Shown one piece after another: positions 17,841-24,761 of a DNA stretch of 64,000 bases. Position 1 is the stretch's first letter. Every line of letters starts with the position of its first letter. Below the pieces are notes generated by a model. It was given only the letters and a program-made list of their open reading frames with translations, did not search any database and was not told the origin of the DNA. A program made the translations under genes and the position numbers. The stretch comes from Flavobacterium cutihirudinis (GTDB lineage Bacteria; Bacteroidota; Bacteroidia; Flavobacteriales; Flavobacteriaceae), in assembly GCF_003385895.1 (NCBI RefSeq), contig NZ_QRDQ01000007.1:372001-436000 (forward strand), given 5' to 3'.

Positions 17841-17950
17841 CGCCACGAATTTCACAAATTTCCCGAATTGCTTCTCACAACACAAAATGATAAAAAATAA
17901 AGTGGCGCTTTGATTTTGAAATTCGAGTTGATTCGTGAAATTCGTGGCAA
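17841..17950. repeat. Inverted repeat of the CACGAATT family, copy 2
   Basis: GCCACGAATTTCAC near 17842 is complementary to GTGAAATTCGTGGC near 17936-17949. Further imperfect pairing (CCCGAATT with AATTCGAG) lies inside. It fills most of the 167-bp space between the DUF3810 and sigma genes. Confidence 0.8.
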
Positions 17951-17954
17951 CTTT

Positions 17955-19016
17955 CTACAATTGTCGTGTCTTATAATAATTAATCATCAAATCGATAAAT
18001 TTACTATAGCTTTCCATTCCATCTTTTTGATTGTTTGTTTTTAAGAAATTATCCCATAGAAAGTGAAAACCTTTATCTATAAAAGTGTCATATCTTCTCC
18101 AAAAATCTTCACTTTCCTGAAAGTTCTTTAAAATTCCCGGATGAATATTTTGCGTTAATTCTTTAAAAACCTTTTCATCTTTATAATTCCAGACACTTAA
18201 ACAATAATGAAGTGTAAAAGCATATCCTGCATATTGATAGTACAAATCATCGTTTTTTACAGATGCCAAAACACCTATAAAATTGCATTCATTTTCACTT
18301 GCGTAACCAATTTGATGCGCCATTTCATGAGCAGTAGTCAACGGAAAAGTGTACATTGGTAATTTATCATTAATCTGAGCTTCATTTGTAAACGGATTCA
18401 AATATCCTCCAAATCCCATATAAGTCAGGGGAGTGCTAAAAAGTGATTTTTTAACGCTTAAAGTTTCATATTTGAAATAAGGATGTTCTTTGGCTAAATT
18501 GTCATATCCGTTCAAAATCTTTTGGAACGATTCTTTCTGCGCATATGGAAATACTACTTTTTCATTTTTACTTTTTGTAATCAGTTGCTGAATTTCGTTT
18601 GTTTTGACCATTAATCTTTTTGTAAAAGCTAAAAGATCCGCATCAGTATATTCTCTTTTGATTTCCATTTTTTCGAAAAGAGGTTTACGATAATAATTGA
18701 AAGCCCAAAGCAGATGAAAGAAAAAGTAAAAAACAGAAATTTTACCTAAAATCGTTAAAAGATGATCTTTCCAATCGGTTCTCCATGTTTTTCGGATTTT
18801 CCAAAACCATCCAATTATTCCTAAAATCAGAAAAGCATAAATACAATCACCAAGAGAAAAAGGAATTCGGCCTAAGGCTATTCTTAGAAAGTGTGAAATT
18901 CGGATAAAGATATTGTTGCTGTAGAAACCTTCTACATAATCTGGAAAATATCTTAGAATTCTTAAGAAGATGATTTGAACTAATAAAAATAATGGAAGAA
19001 TGTATTTCGATTTCAC
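17955..19016 (-). CDS. DUF3810 family membrane metalloprotease-like protein
   Basis: The 353-residue protein has three or so N-terminal membrane helices, then a domain with the zinc-metalloprotease motif HEMAH in TTAHEMAHQIGYASE. A downstream Glu (ENECNF) is a candidate third ligand. This matches DUF3810. The frame is open further upstream to a GTG at 19097, but that extension is encoded by an intergenic repeat and lacks a hydrophobic start. The GTG at 19016, opening directly before KSKYILPLFLLVQ, is preferred. Substrate unknown. Confidence 0.8.
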   Translation of the reverse strand: MKSKYILPLFLLVQIIFLRILRYFPDYVEGFYSNNIFIRISHFLRIALGRIPFSLGDCIYAFLILGIIGWFWKIRKTWRTDWKDHLLTILGKISVFYFFFHLLWAFNYYRKPLFEKMEIKREYTDADLLAFTKRLMVKTNEIQQLITKSKNEKVVFPYAQKESFQKILNGYDNLAKEHPYFKYETLSVKKSLFSTPLTYMGFGGYLNPFTNEAQINDKLPMYTFPLTTAHEMAHQIGYASENECNFIGVLASVKNDDLYYQYAGYAFTLHYCLSVWNYKDEKVFKELTQNIHPGILKNFQESEDFWRRYDTFIDKGFHFLWDNFLKTNNQKDGMESYSKFIDLMINYYKTRQL

Positions 19017-19072
19017 AGTATAATTTTTGGATACGTAAATATAAATACATTTTTGACTGATTGAAAAAAGTT

Positions 19073-19161
19073 CGTCACGAATTGCACGAATTTTCACTAA
19101 TTACTAATCTGATTCATTTTAGAGCCATTATAATTTGTGCTAATTCGCGTAATTCGTGGCA
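19073..19161. repeat. Inverted repeat of the CACGAATT family, copy 3
   Basis: The left arm begins CGTCACGAATTGCACGAATT. The right arm ends GCGTAATTCGTGGCA, and the pairing is imperfect. It lies in the divergent spacer between the DUF3810 and peptidase genes. Confidence 0.75.
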
Positions 19162-19181
19162 CAAATAACTTTTAAACTTTG

Positions 19182-19189
19182 TAACTTTG
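19182..19189 (+). promoter_or_regulatory. Flavobacterial -7 box for the dipeptidase gene
   Basis: TAACTTTG fits TAnnTTTG and lies 36 bp upstream of the preferred ATG at 19226. No clear TTG -33 element is seen. Confidence 0.5.
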
Positions 19190-19225
19190 AAGCTCTTAAT
19201 TGTTAAACATCAAACAAAATATATA

Positions 19226-20686
19226 ATGAGTCAGGAAATAAGAAATCTGGAGCCAAAAGCACTTTGGAACAAATTTGCAGATTTAAATGCCGTACCACGT
19301 CCTTCTAAAAAAGAAGAGCGTGTTATTGAGTTTATGAAAAATTTTGGAAACAGCTTAGGTTTAGAAACTTTTGAAGATGAAATTAGAAATGTAATTATTA
19401 GAAAACCAGCCACTCCAGGCATGGAAAATCGTAAAGCTATCGTAATGCAAGGACATCTTGATATGGTGCACCAGAAAAATGCTGATACTGTTTTCGATTT
19501 TGACACACAAGGAATCGACATGTATGTTGATGGTGACTGGGTTCGTGCGCGCGGTACGACTCTTGGTGCCGACAACGGTTTGGGAGTTGCAACAATTATG
19601 GCTATTCTGGAAAGCAAAGATATTCCGCATCCGGCTATCGAAGCTTTGTTTACAATTGATGAAGAAACAGGAATGACCGGAGCATTAAACCTTAAAGGAG
19701 GAATTTTGCAAGGTGAGATTTTATTGAATTTAGATACAGAAGAAGACGATGAAATTGATATTGGATGTGCTGGAGGAATTGATGTAACAGCTACAAGGAC
19801 CTATCATGAAGAAGAAGTTCCAGAAGCTTCGGTTGGTTATACTATTACAGTAAAAGGCTTAAACGGAGGACATTCAGGAATGGATATTCACAAAGGTTTA
19901 GGAAATGCTAATAAAATCATGAATCGTTTGTTGTTTGATGCTTTTGAAAACTTTGGTTTGCAGATTGTCGAAATCAATGGAGGAAGTTTAAGAAATGCAA
20001 TTCCAAGAGAAAGTGTTGCGAAAGTAATTATTTCTCAAATGTTTGATGAAGCTTACGTTTATGATATGCAGGAAATCATTGCTGATATCAAAGCTGAATA
20101 TAAAACGACTGAGCCTAATTTATCTATTGAAATCGTAAAAGGTGATTTACCTGAAAAAGTGATGGATTTAGGTGTTCAGGAAGGAATCATCAGAGCGATT
20201 TATGCTGCTCAAAATGGTGTTTACCGAATGAGTGCAGACATGGAGGATTTGGTAGAAACTTCAAATAATATTGCTCGTGTTGTAATTAAAGATGGAGAGA
20301 TTTTAATTGGATGTCTAACAAGATCTTCTGTTGAATCTTCAAAATTTGATTTGGCTAATTCTTTACGTTCTGCTTTTGAATTGGTTGGATGCGAAGTAGA
20401 ACTTTCTGGTTCTTATCCGGGATGGACTCCAAATGTAAACTCGGAAATACTAGAAGTTTTAAAAGGGATTTACGAAAAGCAAAATGGAGAACAACCAAAA
20501 GTTGTAGCTTGTCACGCTGGTTTAGAGTGCGGAATTTTAGGAACAAATTACCCGGGAATGGATATGATTTCTTTTGGTCCAACTATTCACGGTGCGCATT
20601 CTCCGGATGAAAGAGCAAGTATTTCATCTGCTCAGAAATATTGGAAATTTGTATTGGAAATTCTTTCGAATATTCCAGTTAAATAA
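19226..20686 (+). CDS. pepD: Aminoacyl-histidine dipeptidase (M20 family)
   Basis: This is a cytosolic zinc dipeptidase (carnosinase-like) of 486 residues. The M20C metal ligands are visible: His-Asp in MQGHLDMVHQ, Asp in LGADNGLGVA, the general-base Glu pair in DEETGMTGAL, Asp in LNLDTEE and the late His in HGAHSPDERAS. The GGHSGMDIHKG segment marks the dimerisation/lid domain. The ATG at 19226 before SQEIRNLEPK is chosen; the open frame reaches 13 codons further upstream to a TTG but overlaps the -7 box. Confidence 0.93.
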   Translation: MSQEIRNLEPKALWNKFADLNAVPRPSKKEERVIEFMKNFGNSLGLETFEDEIRNVIIRKPATPGMENRKAIVMQGHLDMVHQKNADTVFDFDTQGIDMYVDGDWVRARGTTLGADNGLGVATIMAILESKDIPHPAIEALFTIDEETGMTGALNLKGGILQGEILLNLDTEEDDEIDIGCAGGIDVTATRTYHEEEVPEASVGYTITVKGLNGGHSGMDIHKGLGNANKIMNRLLFDAFENFGLQIVEINGGSLRNAIPRESVAKVIISQMFDEAYVYDMQEIIADIKAEYKTTEPNLSIEIVKGDLPEKVMDLGVQEGIIRAIYAAQNGVYRMSADMEDLVETSNNIARVVIKDGEILIGCLTRSSVESSKFDLANSLRSAFELVGCEVELSGSYPGWTPNVNSEILEVLKGIYEKQNGEQPKVVACHAGLECGILGTNYPGMDMISFGPTIHGAHSPDERASISSAQKYWKFVLEILSNIPVK

Positions 20687-20689
20687 AAA

Positions 20690-20756
20690 GTCTCAGTTTT
20701 CAGTCACGGTTTTCAGTTTCCTTTGAGACTGAAAACTGCGACTGTAACTGAATACT
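20690..20756. repeat. ACTGCGACTGAAAACT-family inverted repeat, copy 1
   Basis: AGTCTCAGTTTTCAGTC pairs with the later GACTGAAAACTGCGACT segment to form an imperfect hairpin after the dipeptidase stop. Related words occur at 24732, 42915, 60397, 60588 and 63974. Confidence 0.7.
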
Positions 20757-20761
20757 AAAAA

Positions 20762-20872
20762 TTAATCTCTCTTAGGTGCATTTTTCTTTTCTCTTTTTTC
20801 TTCTTTCTTTTCCTTAGCCGTTTTTAGCGGTTCTTTTTTTGCTGTTTTTTTAGCATCTTGACCTTTTGACAT
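20762..20872 (-). CDS. 36-residue lysine-rich small protein
   Basis: This short ORF encodes MSKGQDAKKTAKKEPLKTAK followed by a run of Lys and Glu, ending NAPKRD. More than a third of the residues are Lys, with the rest largely Ala and Glu. The composition resembles DNA- or RNA-binding tails, and similar tiny basic proteins occur in flavobacteria, but no function can be assigned. The clean ATG, intact frame and an otherwise empty spacer support a real gene. Confidence 0.6.
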   Translation of the reverse strand: MSKGQDAKKTAKKEPLKTAKEKKEEKREKKNAPKRD

Positions 20873-21004
20873 GATTTACTTGTTTTAAAGTTAATTACAG
20901 GTAAATGTAGTGTTTTGAGATACTGAAAAAACATTAAGTGATCAGATTTAAAATTTAGGATATAAAATTGATAGGTATTTTGTTCAAATCAGTTGCAGTG
21001 TCTT

Positions 21005-21790
21005 TTACCTGCTATTTTTGCTATCTACTATTTTTGAACTAATACTGCTGTTTAATAGTAGTTTAATTTGTTGTTGTATTTCGGAATATTCCGTTGTTTC
21101 TTTTAGTGATATTATTATAGGTTTTATTTCAATATCATATACTTCTTTAGTCATTTTATCACATTTTGAATCTCCGTATCTTAAGTATTGAAAGACATTA
21201 CTCAATCTGTTTTCATTGTTTGAATTTAATGCTTCTTTAATTGCGGAAATTCGACTCCAATTTTTTTTGTTTTCTTTCCACCATTTTTCCACATTCTTCG
21301 AAAGTATTTTTCGGTATTCTCTGTTTTTTTGATTTGATGTTTTGTTTTTCCAATCTAAGTCATAAGTACCTTTTTCTAGATAGTCATTATAGTTCTCTTT
21401 CATAAGTTTTAAGAGAGTTTCGTCATTAACTGCAGAATTCTTATAATTAAAATCTTGGAATGTTATTTCTTCGAGCAGCCAACCTGATCTTACAGAAACC
21501 CAATCCATATCATATGGTATGTAATGTCCGTGTCCATAGAAAGTTGTGCTTCCTGGATAAATTAAATCTGCCGTGTTTGTTAGTTTTACAAAACTTGTAT
21601 CTTTTAAAAGTTTTATTAATTCTGGAATAATTATTTTCTGGTAGTTTTCAAGTTCTTGTTTGGCGGGATAAACATTTCCATAAAAAGACTTCTTCTTAAA
21701 TTCAGTTAGCAAACTATCAACTTTTGCTTTTTGTCCAAAACAAGAATTTACGGTTATTATCATTAATCCAATAATAAATATTTGTTTCAT
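21005..21790 (-). CDS. Exported hypothetical protein, cassette-array gene 1
   Basis: The 261-residue protein has an N-terminal signal (MKQIFIIGLMIITVNSCFG) that could be a lipoprotein signal with Cys 17. The body is Lys/Asn/Trp-rich, with WWKENKKNWSRISAIKEALN, and shows no motif I recognise. It is the last (3'-most) of five minus-strand genes separated by ~135-bp repeats. One such repeat lies directly upstream of it. No convincing copy of the repeat is seen downstream, so it may have come with a truncated or lost recombination site. Confidence 0.6.
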   Translation of the reverse strand: MKQIFIIGLMIITVNSCFGQKAKVDSLLTEFKKKSFYGNVYPAKQELENYQKIIIPELIKLLKDTSFVKLTNTADLIYPGSTTFYGHGHYIPYDMDWVSVRSGWLLEEITFQDFNYKNSAVNDETLLKLMKENYNDYLEKGTYDLDWKNKTSNQKNREYRKILSKNVEKWWKENKKNWSRISAIKEALNSNNENRLSNVFQYLRYGDSKCDKMTKEVYDIEIKPIIISLKETTEYSEIQQQIKLLLNSSISSKIVDSKNSR

Positions 21791-21818
21791 CTTTTTTTAT
21801 TTTGTAGGTAAAATAATA

Positions 21819-21950
21819 TATAATGTTTTGCTACAGTGGGATTTGGTGTTAAATCAAGTCCTGTTTTCAGATTTGTTAAATTTATTTCTTATGATACTAA
21901 CTTTCCATTAAACCTATTGCCTAAAACCGTTGTAGTAGCTGTTATCACTC
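21819..21950 (-). repeat. attC-like intergenic repeat, copy 1
   Basis: This is the most diverged of four related elements. It contains ATTTGGTGTTAAATCAAGTC on the left and CCGTTGTAGTAGCTGTTA on the right, and it ends in GTTATCACTC (21941-21950). That last word is the reverse complement of GAGTGATAAC at 22369-22378 on the far side of the intervening gene. The left end has TATAATG where the other copies have a TAACG box. Confidence 0.75.
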
Positions 21951-22015
21951 GTTTTTTTTATCCACAATATATTCCGATTCAATATCAAACTTTTCTTTTT
22001 CAATCTGTTTGATTT

Positions 22016-22351
22016 TTAAACTAGTATATATTTTCCATTTTCGATCTTATTGTTTCCAATATGGTCAATTGGAAAACAAATTTGATGACTCCAAAAATTC
22101 TCTGTAAAGAGTTTCTTTCTGAATACTGTTAAATCATAACAATTGTCTTTCCATAAACCTTTAATTTTCTTTATTTCACTGTAACTTTTTGGTTCAATAT
22201 TTTTAAATTCTGTTTCTTGACCATTAAAGTTAAATTTCAGCTTTTCTATTTTGAACTTACTGTTATTATAAATTCTTAACTCAAGATTTTCTTCTGGTTT
22301 ATTTGCACTAATAAGGAAAAAACATAGGAGAATAATAAGTAGATTTTTCAT
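22016..22351 (-). CDS. Small exported hypothetical protein, cassette-array gene 2
   Basis: The 111-residue protein has a signal peptide (MKNLLIILLCFFLISANKPE) and a short body beginning LELRIYNNSKFKIEKLKFNF, which looks like a small beta domain. The family is not recognised. The gene is enclosed by attC-like repeats whose facing ends are reverse complements: GTTATCACTC on the left and GAGTGATAAC on the right, or 14 of 15 positions when extended outwards from the box with one G.T wobble. The start codon is 18 bp inside the right box. This is one complete cassette-like unit. Confidence 0.62.
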   Translation of the reverse strand: MKNLLIILLCFFLISANKPEENLELRIYNNSKFKIEKLKFNFNGQETEFKNIEPKSYSEIKKIKGLWKDNCYDLTVFRKKLFTENFWSHQICFPIDHIGNNKIENGKYILV

Positions 22352-22368
22352 TGGAGCAGTTTTAAAAT

Positions 22369-22503
22369 GAGTGATAACGTTATGGTATAACAGCAGGTTT
22401 GGGACTAAATTAAGTCCATTCTTCGGATTTACAAATCATTCAAATATAAAACCATTATTCCATTAAGTCAATTATCCAAATCCGTTGTAGTAGCTGTTAC
22501 CAG
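22369..22503 (-). repeat. attC-like intergenic repeat, copy 2
   Basis: The left end is GAGTGATAACG and the right end is GTTACCAG (22496-22503). Inside, GGTTTGGGACTAAATTAAG and CCAAATCCGTTGTAG allow an imperfect terminal stem. GATTTACAAATC can form an internal hairpin. The right end is complementary to the left end of copy 3. Confidence 0.85.
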
Positions 22504-22511
22504 CTGTTGTT

Positions 22512-23084
22512 TTATTTCATACTTGGTGACTGCTCAATTTTTGGTAAATAATTAGATTTTTTATGTTCAATCAGAACTCGCTTTTCTATTTCTTTAATTT
22601 TGAATTTTGGATTTTCAATTTCTGCATTTTCAGATTGTTTCAATATTATATCTTCTAATTGGTTAAAAGTTAAATTAAATGCCTTTGACATATATGGTTC
22701 TACAAAACACAATTCTTCGTTGTCGAAAGCAATAAAGTTATAACTTCCCGTATAATGTTTTCCAGCGTCCATTTTAGTTTTAACCAAGTGTTTTTTTAAA
22801 GAATCTTTACCAATCATTAATGAATTAATTTGACTCATAAATTCATTTGATAATTGGTACTGGTAAAATTTTAATCCATTGTTACCATTTAAATGAACAG
22901 TAACAATTCCGTATTCATTTATTTGCGCATAGTTTGAAACGTTAATTTTTAATGGATTTCCATTTGTTTCGTAATATATTAGTTCAATTCTTTTAAAATT
23001 AAGTTTTAGATTCTGTTGGGCATTTAGGATATTGAATGATAAAATAGTTAAGAAAACTATGATTTGTAATTTTAATAATTTCAT
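22512..23084 (-). CDS. Exported hypothetical protein, cassette-array gene 3
   Basis: The 190-residue protein carries a signal peptide (MKLLKLQIIVFLTILSFNILNAQ). Its body contains IELIYYETNGNPLKINVSNY and HYTGSYNFIAFDNEELCFVE. I do not recognise a family. The gene ends 8 bp from the copy 2 boundary word GTTACCAG, and its ATG lies 43 bp from the complementary word CTGGTAAC of copy 3. The gene therefore fills one cassette-like unit almost completely, as integron cassettes do. Confidence 0.62.
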   Translation of the reverse strand: MKLLKLQIIVFLTILSFNILNAQQNLKLNFKRIELIYYETNGNPLKINVSNYAQINEYGIVTVHLNGNNGLKFYQYQLSNEFMSQINSLMIGKDSLKKHLVKTKMDAGKHYTGSYNFIAFDNEELCFVEPYMSKAFNLTFNQLEDIILKQSENAEIENPKFKIKEIEKRVLIEHKKSNYLPKIEQSPSMK

Positions 23085-23126
23085 ATAAATCGGTTGTTGT
23101 TTGGATTCGGATTTTTCCTACAATAT

Positions 23127-23264
23127 CTGGTAACGTGTTCGCGCGCTGCACGCAGTTTGGAACTAAATTAAGCCCTATTTTTGGATTTGCCAAATCTTCC
23201 AAATACAAGACCAATTTCAAATTAAGCTAAATACCCAAATTGCTTGTAGCGTGTGTTAGCAAAC
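23127..23264 (-). repeat. attC-like intergenic repeat, copy 3
   Basis: The left end is CTGGTAACG and the right end is GTTAGCAAAC (23255-23264). The terminal stem is the best of the four: CGCAGTTTGG on the left faces CCAAATTGCTTGTAGCG on the right. GATTTGCCAAATC makes an internal hairpin. It shares ACTAAATTAAGCCC with copy 4. Confidence 0.85.
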
Positions 23265-23271
23265 GTATTTT

Positions 23272-23799
23272 CTAATCGACGTAACCTTCATAATCTATTT
23301 CTTTGAGACTATCTTTTTCAAATTTAAAGATGAATACTGATGTTTGTTCTAAGTTTCCAACTTTTACTATTTCAGAATTCAATTTTGTATTTAATATTTT
23401 TTCAAAGGATTTTTTGTCAATTCCAATTTTTATAGACTTTGCAAATTCAAATCCTGAATTGAGAATTTTTGCTTCGAAAATCCATTCTTCACTTACCGCT
23501 TTATACGATTTGATATTGATTTTATCAAAATTAAAAGTTTTAATTGTGTCTATTATGTTCTCTACATGTCTATTATTTACCAGTTCTTTTTCAATTGTAA
23601 ATTTTGGATTTTTAACAAGCTCATTTAAATCAGATTCCATTTTGGATAATAAAGTATCGTTTTCAATGTATTGCTCTTGAATAACTTCTGTTTCAATTTT
23701 CTTGTTTACCTCTTTTTCAGAAGAATCTATATTTTCTTTTATCTTTTGGTTACATGAAACTAATAATAAAAATGTAAAATATTTAAGCAGTTTTTTCAT
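23272..23799 (-). CDS. Hypothetical lipoprotein, cassette-array gene 4
   Basis: The 175-residue protein begins MKKLLKYFTFLLLVSCNQK, a lipoprotein signal with Cys 16. The body is rich in Lys, Glu and Ile, and no family is recognised. The ATG lies 5 bp inside the boundary word GTTTGCTAAC of copy 4, and the stop lies 7 bp from the complementary word GTTAGCAAAC of copy 3. Extended beyond the box, the two ends match at 13 of 14 positions with a G.T wobble as the exception. This tight packing is the clearest cassette in the set. Confidence 0.62.
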   Translation of the reverse strand: MKKLLKYFTFLLLVSCNQKIKENIDSSEKEVNKKIETEVIQEQYIENDTLLSKMESDLNELVKNPKFTIEKELVNNRHVENIIDTIKTFNFDKINIKSYKAVSEEWIFEAKILNSGFEFAKSIKIGIDKKSFEKILNTKLNSEIVKVGNLEQTSVFIFKFEKDSLKEIDYEGYVD

Positions 23800-23804
23800 A
23801 ATAT

Positions 23805-23940
23805 GTTTGCTAACGTTCTGGTATTACAGCGGGTTTGGGACTAAATTAAGCCCATTTTTAGGATTTGAAAAATCATCCCAAAAGCAAAACTAACTTTCTA
23901 TTAATTCTATTGATCAAATTCGTTGTTGTAGTTTGTGGTG
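23805..23940 (-). repeat. attC-like intergenic repeat, copy 4
   Basis: The left end is GTTTGCTAACG. The right end, TTGTAGTTTGTGGTG, lacks the GTTA box of the other copies. The interior GGGTTTGGGACTAAATTAAG is nearly identical to copy 2, and GGATTTGAAAAATCATCC can form a hairpin. Confidence 0.82.
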
Positions 23941-23942
23941 TT

Positions 23943-24608
23943 TTATATATTCTTTTTAAAATAATTCATTAATTCAGGTTTATTACACTTTTTGAATTTA
24001 TAAACCATATTCACATTTTCTATTTTATTGGTTCTGTAGCTTTTCAGTTCATAAATCACAAACGTTGAATCATTTTTTACTTCACCATTCATTTCATATA
24101 AATAGTATGAATTAAAAGAGTCTTTATTCGGTATTTGCATTTCTGTCTGATAATATTGCATTTTTATTTTGTTGTTATTTTCGGTTATCTGAGTTAATCC
24201 TTTATGGTTAATGTAATTTGGCTCAAAATCACATCTTTTTTTAATTTTTTTGTCGTCAGAATTTTGGGCATTTACTAACAATTCTATATTTCTATGAGCA
24301 TTTTCGAAACTATTTTCAGGGTGATTTCCTTCTGCACAATAATAAGGATAAAGTCCGTCAATTCCTGATAGATAAAGACTGTATCCATCGTCATATATGA
24401 AGATAGCGTTTATCCTTTTTATTTTTTCAGTAGTGTTATAATTTTGATTGCTTTCCGCTTCAAATTGATAATAGTAATAGCCATTAAGCTTTAAACTTTT
24501 TTTGGAAATTTTATTTGTTTTAAAATCAATTAAATCTTTTGTGTTGTGATTTACAGCACAAGAAAGAATAATTATCGAGGTTGTAAGAATAAAAAGGAAT
24601 TTCTTCAT
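23943..24608 (-). CDS. Hypothetical lipoprotein, cassette-array gene 5
   Basis: The 221-residue protein has a lipoprotein signal (MKKFLFILTTSIIILSCAVN, Cys 17). Its body contains LNGYYYYQFEAESNQNYNTT and IFIYDDGYSLYLSGIDGLYPYY. No family is recognised. The stop lies 2 bp from repeat copy 4. Upstream, only a weak six-base match (CACAAA near 24633) to the complement of copy 4's right end is seen, so this gene marks the upstream edge of the array. Confidence 0.62.
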   Translation of the reverse strand: MKKFLFILTTSIIILSCAVNHNTKDLIDFKTNKISKKSLKLNGYYYYQFEAESNQNYNTTEKIKRINAIFIYDDGYSLYLSGIDGLYPYYCAEGNHPENSFENAHRNIELLVNAQNSDDKKIKKRCDFEPNYINHKGLTQITENNNKIKMQYYQTEMQIPNKDSFNSYYLYEMNGEVKNDSTFVIYELKSYRTNKIENVNMVYKFKKCNKPELMNYFKKNI

Positions 24609-24672
24609 TTATTATTTGTTTCGATTTTTTAATTCACAAATTTCAGGACTTTTCGACCTGTCTAATAATCAA

Positions 24673-24703
24673 AATCCCTGACTGTTTATGGCAATCAGGG
24701 ATT
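24673..24703 (-). terminator. Hairpin terminator after the 24762 gene
   Basis: AATCCCTGA and TCAGGGATT pair perfectly around a 13-base loop. On the minus strand the T-rich tract that follows is interrupted, so strength is uncertain. Confidence 0.65.
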
Positions 24704-24731
24704 ATATTTGTGTGTTTTTCAATGTTAGGCA

Positions 24732-24756
24732 GCTGAACACTGCAACTGCGACTGAA
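24732..24756. repeat. ACTGCGACTGAAAACT-family repeat, copy 2
   Basis: CTGAACACTGCAACTGCGACTGAAAG shares the core ACTGCGACTGAAA with the copies at 20690 and 60588. It lies at the 3' side of the 24762 gene. Confidence 0.55.
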
Positions 24757-24761
24757 AGTTT

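Noticed and set aside
19017..19097. N-terminal extension of the DUF3810 protein to a GTG at 19097
   Set aside because: The extra 27 codons run into an inverted repeat and do not form a signal or helix. The GTG at 19016 gives the expected membrane start.
19231..19630. Two overlapping open frames antisense to the dipeptidase gene
   Set aside because: The dipeptidase has all M20 metal ligands in this interval. The antisense frames show no motif or export signal.
20873..21004. Possible fifth attC-like copy downstream of the 21005 gene
   Set aside because: Only a weak resemblance (TTCAAATCAGTTGCAG to the right half of copy 4) is visible and the core GGGACTAAATTAAG is absent. TTTTACCT at 21003 is complementary to AGGTAAAA at 21806, but it overlaps the stop codon and is AT-rich enough to be chance.
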